DNA of 64,000 nt from Anisus vortex (lineage: Eukaryota; Mollusca; Gastropoda; Planorbidae). The stretch lies in the NCBI GenBank assembly GCA_949126835.1, contig OX421506.1, positions 27,913,441 through 27,977,440 on the forward strand, read 5' to 3'. The translations under genes and the position numbers were made by a program. Below, piece by piece: positions 33,758-45,828 of the stretch; the first letter of the stretch is position 1; each line of letters opens with the position of its first letter. The notes under the pieces were generated by a model, which was given only the letters and a program-made list of their open reading frames with translations, did no database searches and had not been told where the DNA came from.

Positions 33758-36193
33758 AAGACTCCTGCTACGCCGTGTAGTGCAACGAAAGATGTGTTTG
33801 TCTGTTCTGAAGACACACATGCGAATGAAACAGTGATAACTGAAACACCTGACATCGATTTAAGTGCTACGTTCTTTGCTGAACTAACAACTGGTGATGC
33901 AACAGAGAACGATAACATTTTGTCACCAAAGCAGAAATTGGTGAAAGAACAATTGAATGACGAAGTAATAATGCAACTCAGAATGAAAGCTGTTGATGAA
34001 AAGACTGCAGATGCAATGGCGGAATGTTTCTACATGAAAGATGAAGTGTTGATGAGAAAGTCGAAACCGCTCAACTCAGGTACAAACGAGTGGGACAGTA
34101 TTCACCAGATTGTAATACCTAAGTGCTATCGTCAAGATATACTGCGTATGGCGCATGATCTTCCTTTCGCTGGTCACATGGGAGTCCGGAAAACGCACCA
34201 CCGTATCCTCCCTTACTTCTACTGGCCAGGACTGAGAAGAGATGTCGAACAATACTGCAAGACTTGCCACGTATGCCAAATGGTAGGACGTCCTAACCAA
34301 CGAATTCCCGTCGCTCCACTCCAGCCGATACCAGCGTTCGGCGAACCATTCAGTCATATACTCATTGATTGCGTGGGCCCGTTGCCGAAAACAAAAGCCG
34401 GTTTTCAATACCTGCTCACAGTCATGTGTTTATCCACTCGCTTCCCGGAAGCCATTCCGTTGCGGAACATAACAACAGTGAAGGTGGTAGACGCCCTGAC
34501 AAATTTCTTCACACGTTATGGCCTACCGAAGACAGTACAGTCCGACCAGGGGACTAACTTTACTTCGAACATTTTCAAACAAGTCATGGAACAATTAGGG
34601 ATAAGCCATAGGCTATCAAGTGCCTATCATCCTGAGAGCCAGGGAGCTCTGGAAAGGTTTCATCAGACATTAAAATCGATGCTTAAAAAGTACTGTTATG
34701 AAAACGAGAAAGACTGGGATAAGGGTGTGCCTTATGTACTGTTCGCTGCAAGGGAGGCCACTCAGGAATCCCTGGGGTTTAGCCCATTCGAACTTGTGTA
34801 TGGACACTCAGTCAGAGGTCCGTTGAAACTTCTACATGAAACTTGGCTAACGGACAGTGAACCGATTGGACTTTTGTCATATGTAGATAAATTTAAAAAT
34901 AGGCTTTATCATGCTTTTAACCATGTGAAGATTCATTTTCCACAGATGCAGGAGCGTATGAGACAGAACTATGACCGTAAAGCTACAGCTAGAACTTTTG
35001 CACCAGGTGACAAAGTTCTTGTGTTTCTACCTTTGCAAAATCAGCCTTTAAGTGCAAAGTTTAGTGGACCATATGAGATAGAGTCAAAGCTTGGCGAGGT
35101 CAATTATTTGATAAAGACTCCTGACCGGAGACAAAAGCAGAGGGTATGCCATATTAATTTACTTAAGCCCTATGTTTCCAGGGAAAAGAGTAAACCACGG
35201 GAGGTCCCCATGATTTCGTTAGCTAGAGTCCCGACGGATTTATCTAGGATAGAATATAAGTTTGCAGAAAGTAAACTTAATAATACAGATGCCCTTAAGA
35301 GTTTAGATACAAGGCTAGAACATCTTCCGGTAGAAGATAAGGAGAAGATTATTGAGCTGGTACATGAATATAAGTCACTGTTTACAGATGTTCCCAGGAG
35401 GACACATCTAATAGAACACGATGTAGTATTAACTGATGGTGCCAGGCCAATTAAACAGCATCCATATAGAGTTAACCCCATCAGACTTGAACATATTAGA
35501 GCAGAGGTGAAGTATATGTTAGAAAATGACATAGTGGAAGAATGTGATAGCGAATGGTCTTCACCCTGTGTGTTGGTACCAAAAGCCGACAACACCTTGC
35601 GGTTTTGTACAGACTTTAGGAAATTAAATAATTTGACAAAGACTGACTCGTATCCCATTCCTCGTATTGATGACCTCATTGATAAGATAGGTGACGCGAC
35701 GTATGTGACAAAAATTGATCTTCTCTCCGCGTACTTTCAGATTCCTTTGACGCCACAGGCACAGGAAGTATCCGCCTTTGTGACACCTGACGGACTTTAC
35801 AGGTATAAGGTCATGCCATTCGGACTCCGTAATGCCCCTGCGACGTTTCAAAGGCTTATAAACACCCTCACTCGCGGTATCTTCCAGTGTAATGCCTACC
35901 TCGACGACATAGTGGTGTATAGTACAGATTTCAAGACACATGTCAGTCAACTACGACACTTGTTTGAACGACTGAATGACGCCAATTTGACAATAAACCT
36001 GGCTAAGAGTCAGTTTGGACATGCCACTATCGAGTATCTTGGACATGTAGTGGGTGGTGGAAAGGTTAAACCAGTAAATGCTAAAATAGAAGCTATTCAG
36101 AATGTCCCAGTGCCACAGACAAGGAAACAGCTCCGTAGTTACCTTGGAATGGCCGGGTATTATCGTAAGTTTTGCCAGGACTTTCTACGGTAG
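33758..36193 (+). pseudogene. pol: Integrase and reverse transcriptase part of the Gmr1-like polyprotein
   Basis: Integrase comes first: zinc-binding HHCC (HMGVRKTHHRI ... CKTCHVC, about 34175-34280), then the catalytic core with Asp in LIDCVGPLPK (34366), Asp in QSDQGTNFTS (34541) and Glu in PESQGALERFHQ (34632). A C-terminal GPYEI..KLGEVNYLIKTP region follows. Reverse transcriptase: RFCTDFRKLNNLT (35600), KIDLLSAYFQIPL (35710), VMPFGLRNAPATFQRL (35812) and the active-site YLDDIVVYS (35896). The frame ends at TAG 36191 because of a one-base loss near 36184. The first part continues the protease frame interrupted by the SINE. Key catalytic residues all appear intact. Confidence 0.92.
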
Positions 36194-36705
36194 CTTGCCC
36201 TTTAACTGACTTACTAAAGAAGAACAATCGCTTTGTTTGGTCTGACAAGTGCCAAAAGGCGTTTGATGAGTTGAAGTTAAGATTATCCAGGGCACCAATT
36301 TTGGTGACCCCGCGTTTTGATAGACCTTTTAAAATTGCAGTAGACGCGTGCGATACTGGGATGGGAGCGGTGCTGACTCAGCAGGATGACCACGGAGAGG
36401 AGCACCCGGTGTGCTACCACTCACAGAAATTCAATATCCATGAACGTAATTATAATACAAGTGAGAAGGAACTTTTAGGGTTGATCCTAGCGTTAAAACA
36501 GTTTGATTTCTATGTAAACAGCTCTGGGTGCCCGATAGAAATACTGACCGACCACAACCCTCTGAATTTTCTCTCCAGGGTCAAGCAAAACCAGAGGCTT
36601 GTTAGATGGAGCTTATTCCTCCAAGCCTATGACTTAAACATAAAACACCTGAGGGGTAGGGACAACGTCACAGCTGATACTCTATCTCGGGTGCTACATG
36701 ATTGA
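36186..36705 (+). pseudogene. RNase H part of the Gmr1-like polyprotein, shifted frame
   Basis: After the frameshift the frame reads STVACPLTDLLKK, then the RNase H domain: AVDACDTGMGAVLTQ (first Asp), SEKELLGLILALKQF (Glu), EILTDHNPLNFLS (Asp) and LRGRDNVTADTLSR (last Asp). All four acidic positions are present. It ends at TGA 36703-36705. No further coding domain follows, fitting the integrase-first order. Confidence 0.9.
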
Positions 36706-37942
36706 CTGAATAACCCTATACTTCTTTTTTCAGATCATCTCATTTATTCATTATAAATGTGTCATGATAACCTATCATTCGTTTGAATTTTAATTATGGA
36801 ATACCTATAGAATACTTGTATCATACAGAAGTAAAGTCTGTTGAAAGTATTAATAATTTTTATAATCATGTATAATATTGATGTTCTGATATATTTTAAA
36901 TTCATTTGATTATGGAAAAGAAATTCCATTTAAATGTTAATGCATGATGCAATAAATATATAAATATGCACGTATTTACTTGATATGGATGGATAAAAGT
37001 AATTGTCATCACATGCAATTAAGTGGGAAAACTTTGAGCTAGTTGATTTATTATCTTGTTTTATTTTAGTTAATGAATGGAACTAAATAATAATATGTAC
37101 AATTTTTATCTTAGAAAGAGATGTAATATCAATTGGTATAAATTAATAGATAATATTGGAAATCTATTGCTAAATTGTTATATCATGGTAATAGAATGGG
37201 AAAAACTAGTGGATATTCACTATGTTGTATAGGTTGTTATATATTCCATATATCCGGGAATGGAGGGAAACAAAGGTACCTAAAGGTGTGCACTCATTCA
37301 ACCCTGAACAAACTTTTATATTAAACTTTTAAATTTGCCAAAAACGCATAATAGTGGATTACATTTTAATATTTAGATTACTGTAGTAATCGTAGCTAGA
37401 GCATATTTTTTCCTCATATTTGAGAAAAGGGGAAGTATCATCATCTTAGGTATGAACCCTGTTAATGTCAAGTTGACACTGTAATTTAAAGGGGAAGTAA
37501 CCTATAGTTTGATTCGAGTTACGTATTACTTATCTTTTGGTTTGTATATTAGAAGTAAACTGTTGGAAATTGACAGAGTTTGAGCAAGGTTATATTTGTT
37601 TAATAGATTAAAACTTTTTGCAAATTTTTGGTGGAAATCCACACAACTGTACATAGTTAAAATAAGAATGACTAGAATATTTTGGAATTATTTGTACTTG
37701 TTGAGACATTAGTTAATATTAACGGGGAAATATTTGTCCATCACGTTATAATCACAATTACCATTGGGTAGTGACACTTTTTATAATTTAGTTGTGCCAG
37801 TGAGCCATGTTTGCTTAAATTGTCTTATAATCTTCCATTGATTGATGGTTGTTAAAACGATAGTGTTAAGTACAAAAAATGTACCATGTTGAGTATTACT
37901 TGGGTAATTATGGTACATTATTTCTTTCATTGGGTGGGGGCG
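36706..37942 (+). other. 3' non-coding region of the Gmr1-like element, with polypurine tract
   Basis: 1.2 kb of AT-rich sequence with no gene. GGGTGGGGGCG at 37932-37942 directly before the 3' LTR is the likely polypurine tract. Confidence 0.65.
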
Positions 37943-38611
37943 TGTCCTGTATATTGTTTTTCCAAGAATTGGAACACGAAATGTTTATTCTTCTCTCTCT
38001 CTCTTTTCTCACTACACACAATATTAGGACGTTTAGTACGAAAACGAAAGATTCTAGGTAATGTTGGGATTCTGTGTTGATCTCAAATTCTCAGGGTCTG
38101 GGAACGACTCATTATTTAATAGGGGAAGTTTCTATCGTTTTTGTTATGAGTTTTGTAATGATACCATGATTTTCACCCCTACTGGTAATGGGTCTGTCCC
38201 TTGCACCACTCGGATAGTATTTAATGATTTGTTTTGTCTGAAAGACAGAGAGTTTCAAAATATGTTCCTTTGAGAACGTTTGTGTTTGCACTATTTTATT
38301 CTAACTATAGATATATTGTATATATTGAACATATCACCTGAAATAAACTATCAACAACACTTACACTGAAGCTTCCTTGTCAAGTTACTATTCTATTGTG
38401 TTGTATACATTACTATAAGATTTATCTACTACTCTAATGTCCAAGAAAGGAAATGTTGGAATACAAATACTGAGTTTGTGCCCAGGACTATAAGAAGAGT
38501 TCGTGTACTACTGAAACATAAATACTAATAATTAAAGTCTCCCCTAGGACTAACGAGAATTATCAGCAAGATCTACACAGCTCTGGCCACAAGGGGATTG
38601 TGGACGTAACA
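37943..38611 (+). repeat. 3' LTR of the Gmr1-like element
   Basis: 669 bp, TGTCCTG...CGTAACA, followed by the ATAA target duplication at 38612-38615. Confidence 0.93.
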
Positions 38612-38885
38612 ATAATAACTCATAAATGATCATTTAGACTAATATTATCTTTGCATGCCTTATGAATAAAAAAAGACTTTTATTTCACACCCCTATTTAC
38701 TTTATTGAATAAAATGTATGATATAGCAGGTTAAAAAGAAGGCCTAATCAAAAATATGTTTTTTTAAATATCATATTTAATCAATGTATGACCATATAAA
38801 GTTATCAATCGATATTTATGGTATTTCTTAAAGACTTAAAGGATAATAATATGCCTATAGTGGCCCTATAGCCATAATTTATCAA

Positions 38886-41410
38886 ATGATTCGTTGCCTT
38901 GGCGTAGGGCGGCCACCACCCACAAGACGCGGGACCAGGGCTGGACGTCTTCATCGCATTTGGCATAACATGTCTCCCAAACCTACCTCGGCTACTCCTG
39001 TTGCGAATGTGATCAATCCTCACCAATCTGCGCCTACTACATTCGCAGTGAGTGCTATTTCTGCTCCAAATAATACTCCTGTCATGTCTGGGTCCCGTGA
39101 TGTCCACCAGGTGCCTGCCTCGTCAACCAGAAACTTACAAATTACGCATTTAAATTCTCAATCATGTTGCAATAAAACTCTAGAGTTGGCTAACACCATT
39201 GTTGATGAAAGCTTCGACATTATATTTTTGAGTGAGACTTGGTTCAAGGAAGTGGGTGATAAGCCGAGGATGGTCGAATTAACCCCTAATGATCTTTAGC
39301 TACCAATGAGCCGCAACAGCGTGCCGAAAGACCACGAGTCGCATTTTGCAGCTCAGAAACCCTTATATATTTAATGTGTCCAAATCCAATCCAAGATTTA
39401 GAAATAAACTAACTTCCTTGTTTTGAATCGTCTACTTCCGTATTCGTTCTTTTCAAATGTAAATATTAACTAAAAAAACATGTTTTTTGTGTTTAAAAGT
39501 GATTTTTTTTGCGATGTCTGGTTTAATTTTCATTTTTTTCCTCAGTATTGTTACTATACTATTTTTTAGTTTTTTGTGTGTATCTTTATTATTTGTGAAC
39601 AAAAATTAATGAAATTTGAAGAGAGTGTTTCTAATAAAATTTGGGTATTGAATAGGATCGCAAAGTTTCATTTTTATTCGGATTATTATTTTTGGAGATA
39701 TTATACTGTAAGTTGAATATTTCTTATTTGTTTGTCTTGTTTCTAAAACAACATTCTTACTTTCACCTTTACTTTCACACTTATTCTAGAATTTAAAATG
39801 TTCTATTAGCATATTGTAGATACGCTTTTATTTCTGCTTATTTTGATATGCAACACTTAGTGCTTCATTCATAATAAAAGCTGTAAAAAAAAGCTTTGAT
39901 TGCGTTGGTAAAGTAAAAAAATGAAGTTCATGAAAACGGGCTGGCCAAACGGGGGAAAATGCCATGGTAACTATTGAGTTAAGGGCTTTGTATTAAAGAG
40001 CATACCTCGTCAGATGGGCCGAGGGGGTGGATTGGCCATACTGTACAACGACGTTTTAACGAATAGGGTCATATTCGTCCAGAATTAGCATCAATTTCCA
40101 CTTTTAACATGTGTGAATTTCGCTTTTACCACCAGCGCAGAACACTGACCTTTGTCTTTCTTTATCGCCCACCACCAAGCTAGAAGAACAAGCTCACATC
40201 TAGGGAATTTGTTCGTGAGTTTCAGGATCTCCTTGACCATTACATTTCAACGAAGGACCTTTTTGTTATTGGCGATTTTAATCTTCATTATGACAGTGCC
40301 AGTGAGACGTATGCAAAGAAGTTAAAAAGGGCACAAAGATCAAAAGTTTGAACAACTTCTCAATGTCCCAACTCATGACAGGGGTCATTTCCTTGACTGG
40401 CTCGTTACATTTACAAACTCTTCTGAGCTAATAGTTAATCTAAGTGTGGAGGATAGAGGTCTGTCGGAGCACTTTCTAGTTTCCCTCAATTTGAGACTAT
40501 CAAAACCCAGAAAACCAAGGAGGACCATGACATCCCGCAAATTAAGAGACATTATTGCATGCCGGCTCAACAGACTTGTATACACACTACACCACCTGTC
40601 TTAAAAATCTGATGGACAGCCATGCCTCGCTCATCACTCGATCAGTCTCAGATCGTCCATCTGCCCCGTAGATGTCGGATAACATTAAAGCTGCTATACG
40701 TATGCGACGTCGTGTGGAGAGAATGTATAAAAACACTGGACTTACAGTTCACCGACAGGTGTATGCACATGAGAAAAAAAATGTAAACCGAATGGGATAC
40801 CTGACGATAAGGTCGCCAGATTACTGTGTATTTAAAACTTTAAAACATGACACCTGGTCATGCGTAAGTTAAGGCGTGATTCTATGACAGTTCTCCTGCG
40901 TCGGCTCCATTGGCTCCATGTGAATGCCAGAATTGAATATAAAGTGGCGCTACTTTACCCTCAATGCCTTTATAACAATGAGTTACCGTCCTATCTCAAG
41001 GAACTAGTTAAAGCATATGTTACACAAAGAACACTTCGTTCTATTGACTTATCGCTTCTGGAAGTGCCCCGAATCTCTCTGGCGACAGTTGGCCATAAAG
41101 CCTTCTCAATATCCGGTCCGAAGGTGTGGAATCTACTTCCCATTCAACTCAGGCAAAAAATCTATATTGATACTTTCAAAAAGAACTTAAAAACCCAATA
41201 CTTACATTAGATAAAATGCTTTAGACCCATACTGTCTTACTTATATGTTAGGTCGGTTATTGCTTCATTTAATTGATTTGTCCTATGTTTGTAAAGTTTT
41301 AAATCATTAATTAGTTTATATTTCTTAGCCTAGAGATTATTTCGGTGTTTTTAGGTGTATGTTAAATGCGCTCTGAGCTTATATTATGTTTGTTGGTAGC
41401 GATATACAAA
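38886..41410 (+). pseudogene. CR1/L2-like LINE: endonuclease and C-terminus, RT deleted
   Basis: The plus-strand frame at 38886-39297 ends in an AP-endonuclease start, LQITHLNSQSC and IIFLSETWFKEVGD. After an insertion at about 39330-40005 the same domain resumes with GRGGGLAILYNDVL, YRPPPS and LFVIGDFNLHYDSASETYAK (about 40020-40320). A remnant at 40672 (AAIRMRRRVERMYKNT) is followed almost at once by the C-terminal tail RRLHWLHVNARIEYK, YNNELPSYLKELV, LRSIDLSLLEVPRISLAT (40890-41210). Most of the RT domain is missing. It ends with a (TTA)n tail near 41400. Confidence 0.72.
39330..40005. other. About 0.7 kb insertion inside the LINE endonuclease
   Basis: AT-rich sequence with a GC-rich start (AGCGTGCCGAAAGACCACGA) that breaks the endonuclease frame between its first and third motifs. 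No ends or target duplication were identified. Confidence 0.4.
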
Positions 41411-41739
41411 TATTATTATTATTATATAACTCTATGCCTAATTTTTATGTAGTCAATCTCTTTAAACTTTTTATCTCGATTTTCTCTTTTTCAGCAGCTA
41501 TTCATTTTGCTCTATGTCTTTATTTGTGGAAAATCTTTGTCTACTATTATTATTGCAACACTATTATTATAACAAAAAAGTGGGTATTTTAAAGAAAGAA
41601 AGAAATACTGCTTAATATTTACTACAGGCTCTATATGTTTTAATGCTCTTTGTTGACACGTTACTATCCAAATTAAAAGTGCTGCCATCTAGTGGCAAGG
41701 GTATTAACTCTCAGTAGCAATTTTGCCCATTGTCCGTCA

Positions 41740-42530
41740 AAGCTGCATTATATCGCCAGTCTAAACCAATATCTTCCTAGAACAAATCATGCAAGAAACA
41801 CTCGATAACTATCACACATCCATCTCCATTGGTGGAAGACCCCTTTGCAATCTAAGATTTGCTGATGTTATCGACCTGTTGTCCAAGAGAAAGAAAGAAC
41901 TATACGAGCTCACAGACACGCTTACAGATAGAGCAGGGACATACGGAATGGAAATCAGCTTTAAAACAAGGAAAATAATGATCAACACCACATATTCCAG
42001 AAGTGCAAACATCATAATAAACCAACAACTAGAAGAAGTAAAGAACTTCCAATATCTAGGAGCCATCCTATCCGTATACGGAAGCTGCGAGGCACACATT
42101 CGAGCCAGGAATAGGTCAGCAATTGTCGAAATGGCTAGACTAAAAAGAATCTGATCCAGCGATAGCATTAGTCTCCCAACAAAGCGCAGTCTCTACAAAG
42201 CCCTTGTAAAAACCATTGTTCTGTATGAATGTGAGACCTGGACACTGCTAGCAACAACTGAAAACAAGTTGCAGGCATTCCAAAATACATGCATGAGAAA
42301 AATACTTCCAATCTCCTATCTAGAACACTGGACTAATAGTCTATGATAGGCGCGTGTCTGGGACAGAATATCCTCAGTTGCGGGCCCACAAGAAACTATT
42401 ATGGTATAAATCAAACGACGATAATTGACATGGTTCTGTCATGTGTTGCGGCATAATGACCTGCCAAAAACAATCCTCCAAGGCACCGTAGAAGGTCAAC
42501 GTCGGAGAAGCCGTCAGAGGAAATGTTTAA
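41740..42530 (+). pseudogene. LINE RT C-terminal fragment abutting exon B2
   Basis: CNLRFADVIDLLSK (decayed FADD active site), LTDRAGTYGMEISFKTRK, EEVKNFQYLGAILSVYGSCE and then, past a stop, LYKALVKTIVLYECETWTLL and LTWFCHVLRHNDLPKTILQG. These are the RT palm-to-thumb and C-terminal segments of a LINE on the plus strand. Its end near 42530 is only about 30 bp from the exon B2 donor, in the intron. Several stops. Confidence 0.65.
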
Positions 42531-42558
42531 AAAAAAGGAATATAATGATCATACTTAC

Positions 42559-42748
42559 CAAATCGATATACTTTTGGCAAAGTGATATTGTTGCTCCACT
42601 CCCAATCCCCTCTATCCGGAGCTGTCCAAGCAAGTTTATACATAGACTCTGAATCCTTATATTGAGGTATATCATTAAGATAAAATTGAAATGTTCCATT
42701 GGAATAGTCTTTACAGAAACAGTGTGTTATATATGCAGATAAGGGAAC
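42559..42748 (-). CDS. Exon B2, second half of split exon B (module 1)
   Basis: 190 nt, phase 0-1. The acceptor is a strong pyrimidine tract, CGTTTTTCTCCAG, and the donor is GTAAGTATG. It encodes VPLSAYITHCFCKDYSNGT, then FQFYLND, DSESMYKLAWTAPD and WSNNITLPKVYRF. From CFC onward it is very close to B'. The first eight residues (VPLSAYIT) are not in B' and come from former intron or rearranged sequence. Confidence 0.7.
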
Positions 42749-43852
42749 CTGGAGAAAAACGAGATACTTAAGGAAAAAAAAAACTGTCGTATCAAAGATA
42801 ACATTGACATGTAAACGATATTCTGTGTACTGAACAAGCAAGGGGTGGACAACAATGACACAACAAAAAACGATGAGATTTGTTTGTTTCAAAAGAAACA
42901 CAAATGATTTATTGAGTTAACCGTATTTACCCATTTTGCCCCATTGTTTTGTCCTGTATTACCCCAACATAACCTTGTTCACAAAGCCTCAAAACCACAC
43001 GCTGCCATGCTTAAGTAGGCAAAACTGATAGATTTATTATCATTGCCCACAGAAATATCTATCAGAATGTTAATTCTTGTCTGACAAATCTGTATTTTTT
43101 TCCTTAATGAACACATTTGCATCATAACCATAAAATATATCAAAATTGACAAAATTGAAATATTTTCCTCTCACTGACGCACGCAGCTTAATTAAACAAA
43201 ACGGATTTTGCCGACAAGGCAGTATAACGTGATCTCTTTATTCGACTCATTGCTATATAGCTCCCACTTTCTGTTTTTCAGTAATTCGTGTGTCTCGTTT
43301 TACCCCGCTAACTCATTTTACCCCAGTTTCCCCTATTGCCATTCCCTAAAATAATTAATAGATAAGTCATTTAATTAATTTGGTATTTATATTGAAACGT
43401 TTGCATTTAGTTGCAATTGTATTTATTTTGTGACTTCTTACCAGTTAAAAATTATACATATCATCGACCCTATATTTTATGAAATCTTTTGTGAGAAAAG
43501 AAAAAGTTAGAGATCTTCTGCTAATAATGTAGAACTAGTTTGAGCAGAGGCCCCGGTAGTGTGGCTGATATATTGCTATTATAAAACATTGAGTTAAGTT
43601 AATTTGGAGGTGAACTACAATTTCCTAATTCATCAAAACATATCTGTGTTTGTGTTGACTAAATAAAATATTGTTGTAGGTAGAAACAACATTTTCACTT
43701 GCTCATTTTCTTAAGTTTGCATAAGCTGAATGAAGTGAATAGCAGTTGCTAGATAATCAGCTCTGAACTGTAATGAAGCTAAATGTTAAGATGCTTATAC
43801 TTAAAACACGCTACAAATAATAATATAAAAAAATATAAGCACTAAAACCAAC
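42749..43852 (-). other. 1.1-kb intron splitting exon B
   Basis: Runs from the donor AAG|GTTGGT (weak) at 43852 to the acceptor CTCCAG at 42749. It holds two C-rich patches, around 42930-42965 (CCCATTTTGCCCCATTG) and 43300-43335 (TTTTACCCCGCTAACTC), that look like remains of one repeat. The 5' part, 43330-43850, is duplicated at 24800-25805. Confidence 0.5.
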
Positions 43853-43888
43853 CTTGTTACAGGGCTCATTTAAGTACACAGGGCAATA
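43853..43888 (-). CDS. Exon B1, first half of split exon B (module 1)
   Basis: 36 nt, phase 0-0, acceptor TATCTGTTTCAG. It encodes YCPVYLNEPCNK, which matches WCTLYLNKPCSK of B'. The donor (AAG|GTTGGT) is poor and is chosen because it keeps phase with B2. If it is not used, module 1 would lack the second cysteine pair. Confidence 0.58.
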
Positions 43889-43899
43889 CTGAAACAGAT

Positions 43900-44389
43900 A
43901 ATTTATTTCATATATTTATCATTGTTTTATGGAACTGATTATTAAATATAACCTGTTTATCATAATGTGATTTATATTGTAAGTGTCACCTTTTATGTTC
44001 ATAGGAAACCTATTATACAGTCGTACATTTCTTTGTTTTATGCTAACCCTCAGCCCGAACTTTCTCCTACATTATTAATTAATAATTGACTAAATAACTT
44101 GTAAAACCCCAACCTTCCTGTGAGATAATTGAGCAAAGAGCTATTCTTTATTAAGTCATGTCTACAGTTGGCTTATTGCTTTTGGGCTTCAATTAAGTTC
44201 ATATAGTCCACTTGTGTGGAAACGTAAACTCTAAAAGTAATAACCAAAGGTGTACCGGACACTGTAACGTTTGGAGTATTTGTTAAGGTCAGTGATATGT
44301 TTGTTCTGCTTGTTGTGATATGCACCGTGGCGATGCAGATTAGTAATTAGTTATGCTGTAAATGCAGTTTTGATTTCTTAATGCTTGTC
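43900..44389. other. A-B intron, no exon seen
   Basis: 43889-44030 matches the intron upstream of B' (AAGTGTCACCTTTTATGTT, ATTATACAGTC). No other feature is seen up to the hAT MITE. Confidence 0.5.
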
Positions 44390-44397
44390 ATCTATAG

Positions 44398-44604
44398 CAG
44401 GGGTCGGCAACCTTTCGATCATAGTGTGCCAAAGTAGGATTTCTAATTCATTCAGCGTGCCATCAGCATAAACGTCAACCTGAGCCACCATAATTTTTAT
44501 TTCAAGAAAAGACTTTAAATGACTTTTTGTGTGTCTTCCGCGTGCCATTGCAAATGACTCTGCGTGCCAAGTCTGGCACGCGAGCCATAGGTTGCCGATT
44601 CCTG
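44398..44604. mobile_element. 207-bp hAT MITE (Charlie-like ends)
   Basis: Terminal inverted repeats CAGGGGTCGGCAACCT and AGGTTGCCGATTCCTG, with the 8-bp target duplication ATCTATAG at 44390-44397 and 44605-44612. The ends and 8-bp duplication are diagnostic of the hAT superfamily. It is too short to encode a transposase. Confidence 0.92.
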
Positions 44605-44612
44605 ATCTATAG

Positions 44613-45828
44613 GACCAAACAATTTACCAAACTATTCAAGACAACGGTACTGTTTTCTAGTGACATAGGATATCGAATTGACGTCTGCTAACAGACTTTT
44701 CACCAACTATATATCAGTACAAAATGTATTTGATGGCTGGCGCAGTATTACAGTCTACTAATAAAGCTAAAAATAGCGTTTTATTGATTTAGACTCATTA
44801 ATTTAAAGATAGGATGTTTAAATAATTGCTAGAACTTAAGGATGTCTTTTCTTCTCAATTTGCATTTTGTACTGACGCCTTTTTATTACAAAAGATTATA
44901 GTGATCTACGTGGTTTAAGTTACTAATTTAATAATAAATATAAAATGTTTGGAAATTATTTCACGCATAGGCCGAAACTAATTTTTATTTATTTATTTCA
45001 AAGAAGACACACTTGTACCGCCTGAACTTTCCAAATCTAGAGTCTACTGCATCTCAACGCTATCATTAGTGTTATAGTTTATATTTTGATATATTATGTT
45101 TTTAGTCATGAAAATAGAACGTCCGTAAAGGTTCGTAGGTAATTTTGTTTACCTGCGTTAGACCACGAGTTTTTTAAGTTTTGTAGGAACAATTTTTTAA
45201 GATTCATGTCCAATTCAAATGTCAAATTCCTAACCAACTAACGGTTTATTAACTTATTATAATCATATACTATTTTTTGTAAATATTATGCTAATTAAAA
45301 GCTGTTATTATAATTTGATATTGTACAATGAAATTGTATAGCCTAGATTGTATCCAAATCGCACTACTTTATGGAGTAAATCTGAACAATATGATCAGTG
45401 ATTTCATGAACAGGTAAAACTTGTTTCATTTTGTAAATTTTGTTTTGCTTATTTAGTATTTAATTTTTTTTTTTTTTAAATCTGTAATGTGATAGTAAAT
45501 TTTAAAAGATCATAAACAATTCATTCCCTTTATTAGGCTTATGGCAATTGCATTATTGTGTCAACTGATGGAAGAATCTCATGGGCAAAAATAAGTTTTT
45601 TGCTGAAATGTCAAAATTGTTCTATTATCACAGGAAAATTATGTTTTCTTGACCATTATTGTGAGATCAAAATAGTACTGTTACTTTATTTATATTTTTT
45701 TTAATTGCAAAAGAATCTGGTTTAAAGTTGCTTTAATTCTTTTTTTTAAATTATTATAAACAATTATTACAATGTTCAGTCTACATTTATGTTCAAAACT
45801 TAGAGTATGCTAGACTTTGTAAACTTTT
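44613..45828. other. A-B intron, no gene seen
   Basis: AT-rich intronic sequence of about 1.2 kb with no exon, element or tandem repeat recognised. Confidence 0.45.

Larger units (their letters stand above)
30457..38611 (+). mobile_element. Gmr1-like Ty3/gypsy LTR retrotransposon, near complete but disabled
   Basis: 8155 bp with two LTRs of identical length (669 bp), TG...CA ends, and ATAA on both flanks (30453-30456 and 38612-38615). The coding order is gag, protease, integrase, reverse transcriptase, RNase H. Integrase before RT is the order of Ty1/copia, but the RT and integrase sequences are Ty3/gypsy-like; this combination defines the Gmr1-like group (established knowledge). I count about eight LTR differences, roughly 1.2%, so the insertion is recent. 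Four lesions break the single gag-pol frame: TAG at 31551, TAG at 32115, a SINE at 33478, and a one-base loss near 36184. The element lies in the B-C intron of the minus-strand gene. Confidence 0.93.

Noticed and set aside
33041..33918. Long minus-strand frames overlapping the retrotransposon and SINE
   Set aside because: They are antisense shadows of the gag-pol frame and the SINE; none has motifs of its own.
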